NCBI GenBank assembly: GCA_963680875.1
Contig: OY804585.1
Coordinates: 24,095,686-24,159,685, forward strand
Direction: 5' to 3'
DNA: 64,000 nucleotides
From: Bathymodiolus brooksi
Lineage: Eukaryota; Mollusca; Bivalvia; Mytilida; Modiolidae
Shown here: positions 45,201-54,244 of the stretch, piece after piece
Position numbering within the stretch: position 1 is the first letter of the stretch
Layout: every line of letters starts with the position of its first letter
Translations under genes and position numbers: made by a program
Notes under the pieces: model-generated
Database searches by the model: none
What the model saw: only the letters and a program-made list of their open reading frames with translations
Told to the model about the DNA's origin: nothing

Positions 45201-48200
45201 GTTCATAACACATTCTGGCTTCCATGAATTATTTCAATTCTGATATTTCTAAGAGTACAAATACGGTAGTATGCTTTGATTGGAAGACGATAATTTATAT
45301 TTACGTTTGCAGACAATGTCGCACACAATTTATGCTGCCAAATTCGAGCAGACGATAATTCATCAACATGTACATTTACGACGGGAAAGTCAGTCACATG
45401 TACCACCGCATGTGCTAATGAGATTATACCCAATCGATAAATCGGTCGTATGTTTACAAAGCGAAAGAAGGACGTCATGTTAGATTTAACACCACTTTCA
45501 ACAATATTTGAGTTATATCGTGGCTGTCAGTGACTCAGTAGGCAATTTATAAAATAAATATAAGAACAGAAATTTTGTTGCCATCTAAATTTTTAATTTG
45601 ATCTATGTATCTTAGTATTATCAAATCAAATCAACATGTTTTTTATTCTGTATCATAACTGTGTTCTGTTTTATTTTTAGTTCTGATTATGGAACGGAAG
45701 AAATAGATGATTCAACCAAAAAGCGAGACAAGCCAAGAAAAGCTGTCAAAATAACTCCAGATTCATCAGTTAGTGGGTAAATATCTATGGGATTGATTAG
45801 GCATAGAGAATTTGTCAAAATGTTCTCATTGTATCTCTTAACTTTGAGCCAGATCGTGTTGTATTGATAGTTACTATATACAGTCCTTCCTGTATACCTT
45901 AAATTAGGAGTTCTGTCATTGTCGTGATCGTATGGTACATGTAGTTGGATTTACAACTACATATGTAATCAGTGCAAATCACCACTGAGGTTGTGAGTTA
46001 AAATCCTGCTCAGGCGACGTCTACTCAATACAACATCAATTTTTTGGGGCGGGTAAACAAATTTGTGTCACTGGCCCAAATTGCATAATGGTGGCCCAAC
46101 AATTTTGGCATTTTTTTTATAAAAACAAAAACAAAAAATTCAATATATAGTCGGGGCTTTTCCAGGAAAAAATACCCGGTAGGGTCGGAACACCATTGAT
46201 TTTTTTTTATCTAGGTGGGGAGCGTAAAACGTATTTCTTTTCTGGGGATTGTTGTCAAATTTCTATTTAATTAATCGTGGTTGTCGGTATTTTTACCATT
46301 TCGGTATATTAAAATAGACCTACTTGCCGGCAAGTCATGTCACTGTGTTGTTCGTTAAGCGGTGTATAATATTCGGTTGTTTGTTCTGCGATTTCGTTTC
46401 TTTTGCGTGATTTTTAAGCCAAATTGTCTCCCTTTAAAGTAAAATGAAAAAAGCCAAAAGGGGAGGGGCATGCCCTCTTCAGAAAAAAATATAAAAGGTT
46501 GGGAGTAAGTCACTAAATCTGGAGTTGACCCCAGATGAGGATTTAACCCTGGGCTTATTTTTCACAGTATAGAACAGCTTTTCTAAAGGAAACATAATTT
46601 CATTTTATTCTGTAAAACTCCAAAATTTTGAAGTAAAGTCGTAGATACCTTTGACTTGGACATTTGACTGTTTTGCAAATCATATGTGGTATTATATCTC
46701 ATAATGTAAATTTTTAGATATTAGGGAAATTGTATTTGACTGTACTTTCACAGCCATGTCAGATATTTTGTTTATTGTGGTTGCCATGGTTTTGTTATAC
46801 AGAGATGTGGAGTACCAGGATGTTGATGATATTATGGATGATAACATCAAATCTGGTCGACATAAAAGTAAAAGGGGCTCCAGAGTTAATAGTCGTCCAA
46901 ACTACATTACTAGTTCTACTGATAGCAAGTCAAATTCAAGAAGAAATAGTTTGGATAATACAGAGTAAGTTGATTTTGTGCTGATAATTCTGTACAGATA
47001 GCATGTATATAGTAAAGAGGACTAGGATGAATGAAACCTTTCATGTGCAAATTATTTTTATTGGATTCTTATTTTTGGATGGGGACCATCGTGGTCATAA
47101 TCGTATGGTGTTTTGATTTACAACTACCTATGCAATTAGTGCCTGTCACCACTAAAGTGAGTTTGAACCCTGTTCATGGCGAGGTGTACTCGATACAACA
47201 TTGTGTGATAAAGTTTGTCAATGATTTGCCACAGGTCGGTGGTTTTTTCCGTGTACTCCGTTTTCCTACACCAATAAAACTGACCACAACGATATAACTG
47301 AAATATCGTTGAAAGTGACGTTAACCATCACAACCATAACCCTTATTTTTAGAAGTTAAAATTTAGTTGAACCCAAACGTTGTTTGTGGTTAATAAGGAT
47401 AGACTAAATTGCCATCGTTAGTTGTATTATATTTGTAAATTCAGTTTTGATATGAATAATCTTAAAATAAACACAGAAACAAAATAAAAATGATGGTACA
47501 AATGCCTGAATATTATTTATTTCTTATTTTTATAGTGGACTCTGTTAACAGTTTGTGTGCACATTTAGTAGGTTTATTTTTATTATTTATTAAAAAAAAT
47601 TCAGTGATCCAACTTTATTTAAATCAATGTATGGTCTTTCTTTCAGACAAGATAAAGATGAAAATTTAGATGTCAAAGACAAGGAAAATGTAAACGGTGA
47701 TGCCATGAAGGTCAAGAACGAAGAACACAATACAAAGGTCAAGGTCGAAGAATTGGATTCAGAAAATGGTTGCAAGGTCAAGGATGATGATAATGATATA
47801 GAATGTGGTTCAATGGAAACAACAGATGCCTGTCAAGAACAGGATACCAGGTAGGTTTTTTTTAGATTTATGTCGTGGATTTCTGTGTCAAAAACATGCA
47901 TGAAACACTTAGTGATTGTCTGATCATGATGGTGGTTATTTAAGGTAAATTGCAACTAGTTACTAGATACTCTTTGGGTAGAATATCTTGAAAATTTTAA
48001 ATGTTTTTTTTTTTTGTTTATCTGTTTTTTTTTATATGCCCCCGCGACGAAGAGTCGGGGGGGGGGGGGGGGGGGGGGGGCATATATAAATTTACCCCCT
48101 GTTTGTCCGTCCGGATATAGATACATGGTTTGTCTGGCTATCTCCTCCTACAGTTTTGGAGCTGCAGCTTTAATATTTTGCAGGATGTTTATACACATAA

Positions 48201-51200
48201 TGGAGGTGTGCATGTCCACAGGATTTTGATGGTCAGGCGGGGACATCATTTGTGTCTTACAGACACACTTCATTTTTAAAAAATCACTCCTCACAAAACA
48301 ACTTTGTCCATAATTATCAAGTGCGGGGACATACTTCTTTTCTAGTTTCTTCAAGAATTTGGTTCAGAGTGAAGGCCTGTAAATAAATATTCACAGAAAA
48401 GACTGGAAGTAAGATTTGATGTATTAAATATTAATGTCCAACAGATGTTTTTCTTTAATATACTATTTAATAACTGGTCACACAGTAAAACAATGTCATG
48501 GTACAATATTAAAGACAGATAATGGAGTTAAATATTTAGACAATGACCATTAGTTATTTAACCCTTCCTTATTGATAAATTGTGAAATGAAGAAGAAATA
48601 AAAAACTGTTTGAAATGAAATTTTATTTCACCTGACCCCAAAGGGTCAAATGAGCATTGGTCATCACTTGGCGTCTGTCATATTCCATCCGTCTTTGCAG
48701 CGCAAACTATTGAAAAAACCTTCTGCTGCATCCATTGGACCAATTTCATCCAAAGGTTGTCTGAATAATCCTTAGGAATATTTTGTTCATTGCCTATATC
48801 AATCTGGTGTGTGATGCAGGCTCTTGAGACCCTTTGGTTTATAATGCTAAGTGCAAACATCAAATTATGTAATGAAACCCCGCGGGAACCCTGGGGTATA
48901 GAAATGGGACCGAGAGCTTCTTCGGCTTGAAGGGGCATCCGTCGGTTGTGCAGGATGTAGAAATTCACAACCAACCCGTCCTGCGGATGAGACGTAAATA
49001 AAACTGAGGTCCCGTGTTGAGAGATTGCACGTTAAAGAACCCAGTGTAACAGCTCATTATGAGCGGTCCATCACCTTTCCTTGTTTCGAGTCCCGTGGTG
49101 TTTAAATTTTTAAATGTTCTCGTCCTAAATATAGCTGAAAAATTGCTCGCTGGACGTTAAACACCAAACAATCAATCAATCAAATTATGTAATGTGACAA
49201 GGAAATTAGAGAAATTAATCATGAATAGCATAATCCCTATTTTTTCTGTACATCAGAATCTTACAGTCAGTTTCGATGTTAAATGCGTGATGTACATCTT
49301 ATCATTACAGAATTGTTGATCTATTTAGATTTTTTAAGTAATTTCGACTTCAGTAGTTTAATTGTTAAAGGTATTGTTTGAAATGTTAGGACTATGATTT
49401 TTAATTTGATTTTAATTATTGATAATCTATTGTTTAATGAAATAAAATTTGCAAGCATATTTATCTTCAGAAATATTGGCATTTTTTATGTATATGTAGA
49501 AAAAACAAATTGCAACTTCACAAGATAATTCAAACCATACTGTTTTAATGATATGTGTGCAAAAATAGTTACCTCCCTTTGAATTTAGAAAACTATAAAA
49601 TCTTATATGTACCATCCATGACTGCTTATCAAAATTTTTTTGGGAGGAAATGAAACCTTTTGGAGTGGATTTTTTTTTGTGCTTCAACAATTCCATACCT
49701 GTTAACCTCTGGGAACTGCTAGGGGGGAGATCTCCCCCCTACCAACTCTTCTAAAGGGGAGATTTTGTGTGTCGCCTTTAAGCGCACAAAATTGTACCTT
49801 GTAGTTGCATACATGTGATAGAGTTGCTAAGCTACAACTGGAGATTTGTAAATTTTTGGCTGGAGATTTGGTCTCATAACTGGAGATTTTTTATTGACGT
49901 ATTTGATGCATGTTTTTATTGTTAATTGATGTTTTCTTTTTGTTTGTTTCAGTATTGAACCAACTGCATCCCATTTCAATATATATTGTTTACATTTCTG
50001 TCTTATTAGTAGTGTTTCATATGATGAATGAAGGATAAAAACTGTATTTATAATTTATTCATAATCATTCATAATCATAAGGTTATAACAAAGCAATAAC
50101 AATGAAGACAGAATGCTCTGAACAATAAAGTCATAGAGCACTAAAATTAAAAAGTCACTTTGCTGCTGGTGCGTTGGGTGATAGCATACGTTTTGGCATT
50201 TTTGTGGTTTATCAATTCCATCCTGGAACTTAGTCCTTAAATAATACTTTGATCGGCTTTGGTCCCAAACAAGCCATAACAACTCAAACCGAGATGAATT
50301 CATTGCACGTTTGATCGAAATAAGAAGTTTTCCTCGGCATCAAAGGTTGTCCGACTCCTGTTTGCACAACAGTTTATAACTATTTTTAATTGCCGCTATC
50401 ACACTTCTAATCATCTAAGCGTGTGCCACAAACCCACTTCCTTATCCCCAATTAACTGTCAATCAGTGGATAATTGTTGTATAATCATCAACACCTTAAT
50501 TAATCTCCATGACCCAATTTACCTGTAAAGGTGTCAAACAGATCAATAACCGGATATCATTTAAACACCTTTACCATTCGTATCTCTCAGCGTTTTTCAT
50601 CAGCGCGGGAGTTCCAAATGGGGAATTTCCAGAAATATTGATCGCAAAATGTAGGTCAAGATTTTATTGTACTTGATTTTTTTGTTGGGGGAAGACCGTG
50701 CGGGAGATTAATGTCTCCCGCGCACGAGACCCAGTCCATGCGGGAGATAAGGCTCTTACGCGGGAGACTCCCGCGAAAAGGGGGAGGGTTAACAGGTATG
50801 CAATTCTATTGTTAAAGGTTTAAATATTATGTAAGTTTTGCATTTTTAGAATATCTTACAAATCAAATTAATTTTCTGAACTATTTTTTCAGGGATAGTG
50901 AAATGAAAGGTGGTGAAAAACCAGAAACAAACAATTCTAATCTGAATGAAGACGAGGGAAATGTGAACAACAACCATGAGTTGTGAGTATTTTCAGTCGT
51001 CTTTATGTTTATATATTCCTTTTTAATTTGAATGCATCAGTTTTGTATTGGTTGGCATGCTCTCCTTGAGTGTGGAAAATCGTAGATTCTATTCCTGGTC
51101 GGGTCAAACCAAAGTCTATTAAATTGGTATTAGCTGCTTCTGTGCTAAGCATTCATCAATAGGGTCAGTAAGAGGAGAGACTGGTTGACCCAGAATCAGG

Positions 51201-53438
51201 GTAGAGCGACATGTCTACATGCAGACTTGTTTCAGTGAGCTAGCAATATAAATATCCAACTAAGTGTGTTTGTCTAGTACAAAGCTGACATCATCATGTA
51301 GCCAATCTGTTTTTTTCTTTTGATGCACAAAATTTTTACAAAGTTTTGCGATATATTTTTCAATTAAGGAATAATAGTACTGTATTTGAAGAGTTGTCGG
51401 TGTCAATTGTGGATTTGACGGTCGCAAACGCAGTTTTACTGGCTCCGCTTCGCGTCGCCAGTAAAACTGCATTTGGGACAGTCAAATCCACAATTGACAC
51501 CGACAACTCTTCAAATACAGTACTGTTATTCCTATTCTTATGAAATTCTCCCAATGTGTACACACTAGTTTGAAATGACGAAATATATGCACTTTTAAAA
51601 TTTCTTCCGCTAAAAAAAATAGTAATGTAGTTGTTTAAGGATCCACCATCTTGAAAACGTGAAATCCTACATGTCATATGTACAACGATACACAAAAATG
51701 ATTAAAATGCCTACCTTGAAGACTTATTTTAGTTAAATTCTATCTAAATTGAAGCGTACACGAAGCCAAATACTGTCTGATCTTTACATTTTAAACTGGA
51801 AGTCTTCATATGACGTCACGTTGTTTATGTGCCAAAGTCGTTCAACAATATTTCCCGGAATTTTAATTTTTGATGCCGTGAAATTTTCAAATACAATACA
51901 GTTATCTCCTAAATAGGTTGTCATCGTCAAATTCATAGTCAGAAATGTCTGGGTTAGCCATATTGTTTACAAACAAGTGCATACGGTGTAGGAATATAGC
52001 ATTCCTTCAGGCATGTCAACTGCAGATTTGACAGCCCTCGATAGCCAATGAAAATATGCGTTACATTATAATTGCATTAGAATATAGTATGTATCTCCTT
52101 TAGCAAAAGGTATACTAGCAGAGATGCAGCTAATCGTCGGACCTAGGGGGCAGAATTTTAAAGGGTCCGGCAAATGACGTCATTGTGTCAGACCTAATGA
52201 CTGGCAAGCATTTTTACTGCTTGGGGCTGTCAAAAATCAAATTTCTGTCGGTCCTGGTTACCTCTTAGACCCCTAAGCGAAGGATCTTTGATTATCATTA
52301 ATAAAGTAAAAAATCGTAAACAAATCGGTAAAAATTTCTGTTCCTTTCTGTTTATGCTAAATTTCGGGAACCAGTTCCCATTCCGGATTTTATTTCGTAT
52401 CCTATCGGTAATCGTTGTAAATTGTAATTTGATCATTTCCGTTATGGCTGCATGGCCAATTAAGTTTACGGAGGGGTCTAAATCTGGAAAAAAGCACCCA
52501 CTACCTATCGATTTATCTACAGAGAATAAAAAAGCCAAATGGTCGGCATATGAGAAGGAGAGGCGACCTTTAATCGAAAATGGAAGGACAAAATGAACAA
52601 ACAAATGACGACTTGGTATCAAAATACTCATTAGAGGAATAATAAAATCTTACTAATATGAAGTATTGATTATTTGATGTTGCAGGGCTATCTAAATTGA
52701 ATGTGGTCTCAGTCACTAACCCCCCTTTTGGCAATATCCTTAATCTGATTCTGGTCGTAGTAGTCGTTAACTGTGTCAAGGCTTTAAGATTGTCCCTTTA
52801 ATCATACTATATTGAAAGTGAAATATTAAAAAATTTCTAAAAAAAAAAAAAAAAAAAAGTAGGTCTGGCAAAACTCTTACTTGCAGGACCCAATGTCTTG
52901 ACAGGAAAAAAAAATTATCTGCAACTTTGTACTGGTGTCATATTTTACTGACTACAGGTCAATAGTTCCCCCAAAGGTGTCTGGAGATTCCACTTATTGT
53001 CATATATACTTGTATTCCAGAAAATAAGACTACCTATACATATTTTGGAAGTGCATAGACTTTTTTTTATCGTATAATATATTTTTTAGAAATTCACCAA
53101 AAAAAGAAATAAAAACGGAAATAAAAACTAAAAATGAACCTGAAATAGACTCTAACTGTGTTAAAGAAGAAAATTCAGAAAAAATGGGTAACAAAGATGA
53201 TTTGGATATTACTGGCATGGACACGGACAAAATTGAAATTGAAGAAAAAGTGAAAGACGACACCCAAGCAAAACCATTATATAAAAATCCACGATGGCAT
53301 TTAATATGTTCTACTGTAGAGGAATGGCAGGAGGTAGCTGATTCACTGAAGTACAGTACAACCAAAGAAGCTAAAGAATTATACAAGTGTATTGTTAATG
53401 ACTTCTTACCAGAAATGCCAGCAATCATGGAAGCAAGG
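30286..53438 (+). CDS. CECR2: CECR2 chromatin remodelling subunit (gene span, 3' partial)
   Basis: Fourteen exons join in frame to 658 codons. Seen: the N-terminus [20 protein letters not shown], then [20 protein letters not shown] and [17 protein letters not shown]; a lysine/acid-rich middle of about 368 residues (exons 6-13); and [20 protein letters not shown] ending in [14 protein letters not shown]. Known: CECR2 pairs with ISWI-type ATPases (SNF2L/SNF2H, the CERF complex) and has N-terminal DDT/WHIM-type motifs, a weak AT hook and a bromodomain. The N-terminal match is close enough for a firm call. The bromodomain was not found in 53439-64000, so the gene must continue past the window. 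Exon 14 is followed by an unbroken run of intron at least 10.5 kb long. Introns carry SINEs, hAT and BEN-bearing elements. Confidence 0.93.
30418..30506 (+). CDS. CECR2: CECR2 exon 2
   Basis: TTTCAG acceptor, GTAATT donor. Reads [17 protein letters not shown] and [12 protein letters not shown]: the first DDT-like helices. Confidence 0.92.
31324..33933. mobile_element. 2.6-kb TA-flanked element carrying a BEN-domain gene
   Basis: Left end TA-CAGTACACACATAGGTTTTT, right end reversed TA-CAGTACGCACAGCGTGTTTT; both continue (AGCAWGAAATC) and then hold several GTCGGTG/CACCGAC motifs in mirror arrangement. TA duplication and CAGT ends resemble Tc1/mariner-type elements, but no DDE transposase is visible. 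It lies in CECR2 intron 2. One element is inferred from the paired ends and shared subterminal motifs. Confidence 0.65.
31978..33125 (-). pseudogene. BEN-domain protein gene, interrupted, inside the TA-flanked element
   Basis: Seen on the minus strand: a first exon at 33024-33125 ([20 protein letters not shown], then [14 protein letters not shown], donor GTATGT); an open segment at 32414-32650 with a coil-like [20 protein letters not shown]; a CAG/CAA-rich poly-Gln tract; then [20 protein letters not shown] and [12 protein letters not shown] with KLDPIRKG, the pattern of a BEN domain. A TAA at 32080-32082 breaks the frame, which stays open for a further 33 codons ([17 protein letters not shown]) to 31978. 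The coil and poly-Gln parts are also in different frames. Known: BEN domains bind DNA or chromatin and occur in animal factors and in some DNA viruses. The gene looks inactive as read. Confidence 0.6.
34128..34234 (+). CDS. CECR2: CECR2 exon 3
   Basis: TTTTCAG acceptor, GTAAAT donor. Reads [17 protein letters not shown] and [18 protein letters not shown], the continuation of the DDT-like fold. It follows the 3.6-kb intron that carries the BEN element. Confidence 0.92.
34458..34738 (-). mobile_element. SINE family B copy
   Basis: GAGTGAGTGATTGTTGTTTA tail, GTACTAGACCAACACGCTTA body, box B complement GGCTGGAACCCACGATC. Confidence 0.8.
35064..35247 (+). CDS. CECR2: CECR2 exon 4
   Basis: TTGTAG acceptor, GTAAGA donor. 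Reads [17 protein letters not shown], then [19 protein letters not shown] and EDVMEQLK: the WHIM1-like motif, strongly conserved with vertebrate CECR2. Confidence 0.95.
36770..36899 (+). pseudogene. BED zinc finger exon of a hAT transposase (remnant)
   Basis: Reads [20 protein letters not shown], then [20 protein letters not shown], ending at a GTAGGT donor. C-x-x-C (ASCKHC) followed by the T-S-N-x-x-x-H pattern fits a BED finger. No continuation with the RNase-H-like core was found downstream. Confidence 0.6.
38770..39847. mobile_element. CATACCTG element, copy 1 (1,078 bp)
   Basis: Perfect 14-bp ends CATACCTGTTAACC inverted at both sides; CCAACAA (7 bp) duplicated at 38763-38769 and 39848-39854. 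Subterminal GGGGGGAGATCTCCCCCC and GCGGGAGACTCCCGCG palindromes. Near-identical to 49694-50800. An 82-codon reverse frame (39109-39357) is preserved in both copies; no transposase recognised. Confidence 0.85.
40293..40426 (+). CDS. CECR2: CECR2 exon 5
   Basis: TTTTTCAG acceptor, GTAAGA donor. Reads [34 protein letters not shown] and [11 protein letters not shown]. The G-x-x-Y-W-Y-F-Y-G core is a family hallmark. Confidence 0.95.
40946..41104. mobile_element. MITE, CAGTGAAACCTG ends, intact
   Basis: TA-flanked, ends CAGTGAAACCTGTCTTTACT and reversed CAGTGAAACCTGTTTAAACC (about 25 bp, three mismatches). 159 bp, non-coding. Parent type of the expanded element at 11779-13401. Confidence 0.8.
41329..41481 (+). 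CDS. CECR2: CECR2 exon 6 (lysine-rich)
   Basis: TTAACAG acceptor, GTACAAG donor; in frame with exon 5. Very Lys/Glu-rich ([14 protein letters not shown]), then [22 protein letters not shown] is a weak AT-hook-like core. 153 nt, phase 2-2. Confidence 0.85.
41535..41702 (-). mobile_element. SINE family A, internally deleted
   Basis: GGGGGTTAGAGTTATGGTGT to CGAACACACAACATTAGAGT. It begins about 55 bp after CECR2 exon 6. Confidence 0.75.
42408..42551 (+). CDS. CECR2: CECR2 exon 7
   Basis: TTGTTAG acceptor, GTAATA donor. Acidic head ([17 protein letters not shown]), then basic tail ([18 protein letters not shown]). 144 nt, phase 2-2. Confidence 0.85.
42576..43336. repeat. ATGCCCCCGCC repeat with internal ~160-bp tandem units
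   Basis: Left ATGCCCCCGCCACTAAGTGG, right GGCGGGGACATTCGTGTCGT. Inside, a unit starting AGTTGTCACCACTTT recurs at about 42652, 42811, 42971 and 43131 (about 160 bp apart). A small MITE with TTAAGGAGGCTTG/CGAGCCTCCTTAA ends is nested at about 43193-43292. Confidence 0.65.
43612..43731 (+). CDS. CECR2: CECR2 exon 8
   Basis: TTTAACAG acceptor, GTAAGT donor. [19 protein letters not shown] followed by [22 protein letters not shown] is AT-hook-like but lacks the usual proline. 120 nt, phase 2-2. Confidence 0.85.
44044..44178 (+). CDS. CECR2: CECR2 exon 9
   Basis: TTATTACAG acceptor, GTTTGT donor. [17 protein letters not shown], then [16 protein letters not shown]: acidic head with Trp, basic tail. 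135 nt, phase 2-2. Confidence 0.85.
44318..44635 (+). mobile_element. SINE family B, 5'-truncated
   Basis: Begins around GATTGTTGATTCGAGCTCAG; body TTTGTTGCTTCTCTGCTAAG; 3' domain CTTGCCATGATATAGCTGAA and tail AATCACTCACTCC. Confidence 0.8.
45066..45484. mobile_element. Foldback element, copy 2
   Basis: Inverted arms AATCATGGAAGCCAGAATGT and ACATTCTGGCTTCCATGAAT of about 75 bp around TGAGCCAGAGGCGAGGG, then the same 3' segment as copy 1 plus an extra GAGCAGACGATAATTCATCA stretch. Confidence 0.7.
45484..45538 (-). mobile_element. SINE family A, 3' fragment
   Basis: TTTAACACCACTTTCAACAA to TATCGTGGCTGTCAGT only. Confidence 0.6.
45681..45776 (+). CDS. CECR2: CECR2 exon 10
   Basis: ATTTTTAG acceptor, GTAAAT donor. 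[18 protein letters not shown], then [15 protein letters not shown]. 96 nt, phase 2-2. Confidence 0.8.
45912..46042 (+). mobile_element. SINE family A, 5' half
   Basis: GTCATTGTCGTGATCGTATG to CGTCTACTCAATACAACATC; the 3' domain is absent. Confidence 0.7.
46803..46964 (+). CDS. CECR2: CECR2 exon 11
   Basis: TTATACAG acceptor, GTAAGT donor. [18 protein letters not shown], then [16 protein letters not shown] and a Ser/Asn/Arg-rich end. 162 nt, phase 2-2. Confidence 0.85.
47081..47343 (+). mobile_element. SINE family A copy
   Basis: GGGGACCATCGTGGTCATAA to CACAACCATAACCC. CTTATTTTT occurs just outside both ends, compatible with a target duplication. Confidence 0.8.
47647..47850 (+). CDS. CECR2: CECR2 exon 12
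   Basis: CTTTCAG acceptor, GTAGGT donor. Highly charged: [16 protein letters not shown], then repeated KVK(N/V)EE units and [10 protein letters not shown]. 204 nt, phase 2-2. Confidence 0.8.
48036..48275. repeat. CCCCCGCG repeat with a long G run
   Basis: TATGCCCCCGCGACGAAGAG leads into about 25 consecutive G at about 48056-48080, then CATATATAAATTTACCCCC. The right part GGCGGGGACATCATTTGTGT matches the end of 42576-43336. Confidence 0.6.
48805..49185 (+). mobile_element. Short dispersed element with (CAAT)n tail, family F
   Basis: Ends TAGCTGAAAAATTGCTCGCT plus GGACGTTAAACACC plus AATCAATCAATCAA, closely resembling the 3' domain of SINE B. The body (GCGGGAACCCTGGGGTATAG, GCACGTTAAAGAACCC) is unlike A or B. 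Decayed relatives end at about 56590 and 60490. Confidence 0.6.
49694..50800. mobile_element. CATACCTG element, copy 2 (1,107 bp)
   Basis: Same ends; CAATTC (6 bp) duplicated at 49688-49693 and 50801-50806. Compared with copy 1 it has an extra TTTTTGGCTGGAGATTTG-type segment near 49852 and a short insert near 50348. Confidence 0.85.
50893..50982 (+). CDS. CECR2: CECR2 exon 13
   Basis: TTTTTTCAG acceptor, GTGAGT donor. [18 protein letters not shown], then [11 protein letters not shown]. 90 nt, phase 2-2. It starts 92 bp after the second 1.1-kb CATACCTG element. Confidence 0.75.
51030..51297 (+). mobile_element. SINE family B, degenerate
   Basis: TTGGTTGGCATGCTCTCCTT, box B GATTCTATTCCTGG, body TTGGTATTAGCTGCTTCTGT, GTTTGTCTAGTACAAAGC. 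Tail lost. Confidence 0.7.
51360..51536. repeat. Perfect-arm palindrome (foldback)
   Basis: TACTGTATTTGAAGAGTTGT ... and its inverted copy ACAACTCTTCAAATACAGTA, arms about 75 bp, with CGCTTCGCG at the centre. The matching frames seen on both strands follow from the palindrome and are not genes. Confidence 0.8.
52440..52605 (+). pseudogene. Possible N-terminal remnant of a transposase-type protein
   Basis: An open stretch from ATG reads [20 protein letters not shown], then [20 protein letters not shown], and stops at 52597. The style (K-K-x-P-L-P-x-D-L, K-W-x-x-Y-E-K-x-R-R-P) reminds me of the first exon of hAT-derived TTF-finger proteins, but no finger follows. Weak call. Confidence 0.3.
53090..53438 (+). 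CDS. CECR2: CECR2 exon 14
   Basis: TTTTTTAG acceptor, GTGAGT donor, ends at a codon boundary. Begins with [16 protein letters not shown], then [20 protein letters not shown] and [14 protein letters not shown], the conserved segment upstream of the bromodomain in CECR2. Its last bases and donor are duplicated at 53799-53866. Confidence 0.93.
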
Positions 53439-53798
53439 GTGAGTAACTCTTGTACATGTTTTGTAGCTTTGGTTTCTTACCAGAAATGTAATCTAATTAA
53501 AGTTGGATGTTTTTGTATCTTTTTTTTTTTACATTTTATTTTGGGGTGGTACACTAACATCTATAAAAAAAATAACAACATACTGTTTGGGGTCATGTCA
53601 TCAAACTTTTCAGTCATCTTTGACCCTCCAATCATATACAGAACAGTTAAACATATTGACAACAGCTCTTGAACTCTACTCAGTTTTAATACATTATCGC
53701 TGATTGATCAGTTGAAAATATGAACCCTGACGTGACCCCAAACGTGGTGTTGTTAGATGAAAGTGTATCACCCCAAAAAATACAACTAACATCTAATT

Positions 53799-53866
53799 TT
53801 ACCAGAAATCTCAGCGATTATGTAAAGCAAGGGTGAGTAACTCTTGTACATGTTTTGTAGCTTTGG
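53799..53866 (+). repeat. Duplicate of the CECR2 exon 14 end and donor
   Basis: TTACCAGAAATCTCAGCGAT to AGCAAGGGTGAGTAACTCTT and on to TAGCTTTGG repeats 53406-53472 with few changes. The copied exon part carries a stop-like change (ATTATGTAA). Confidence 0.8.
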
Positions 53867-54244
53867 AATGATTTACACTCCAAGAATGAGCTGCTGATGA
53901 CTTTCTCACAGAAATGCTTCTGTTATCTAGCCAGGTTTCTATACATGTTCAGATTAAATTTAAGATCAATGCAAGAATATAATCCTGCTCTGTCAGACCT
54001 GAACTAGAAATTCTATATACTTATAAACAGCAATTTCCAAAATACAACAGTCATCTGTAGGAAACAAAAAAATAAGATGGTACAGCTAGTACAGGGTTAT
54101 AACATATGCTATTACAATTGTTAGATTAAGAACAGCAATAATAAAACACTGTTCTTGACATTAATATGTTTCAGGTTTATACTAGAATTTACTCTCATCT
54201 TCGTTTTCATATACCTTCTAGTGAAGTTTTTTTTCATAATTTAT

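Noticed and set aside
52125..52930. A hAT-like MITE bounded by GCAGCTAAT and ATTATCTGCA
   Set aside because: The end match is short and no exact target duplication could be found.
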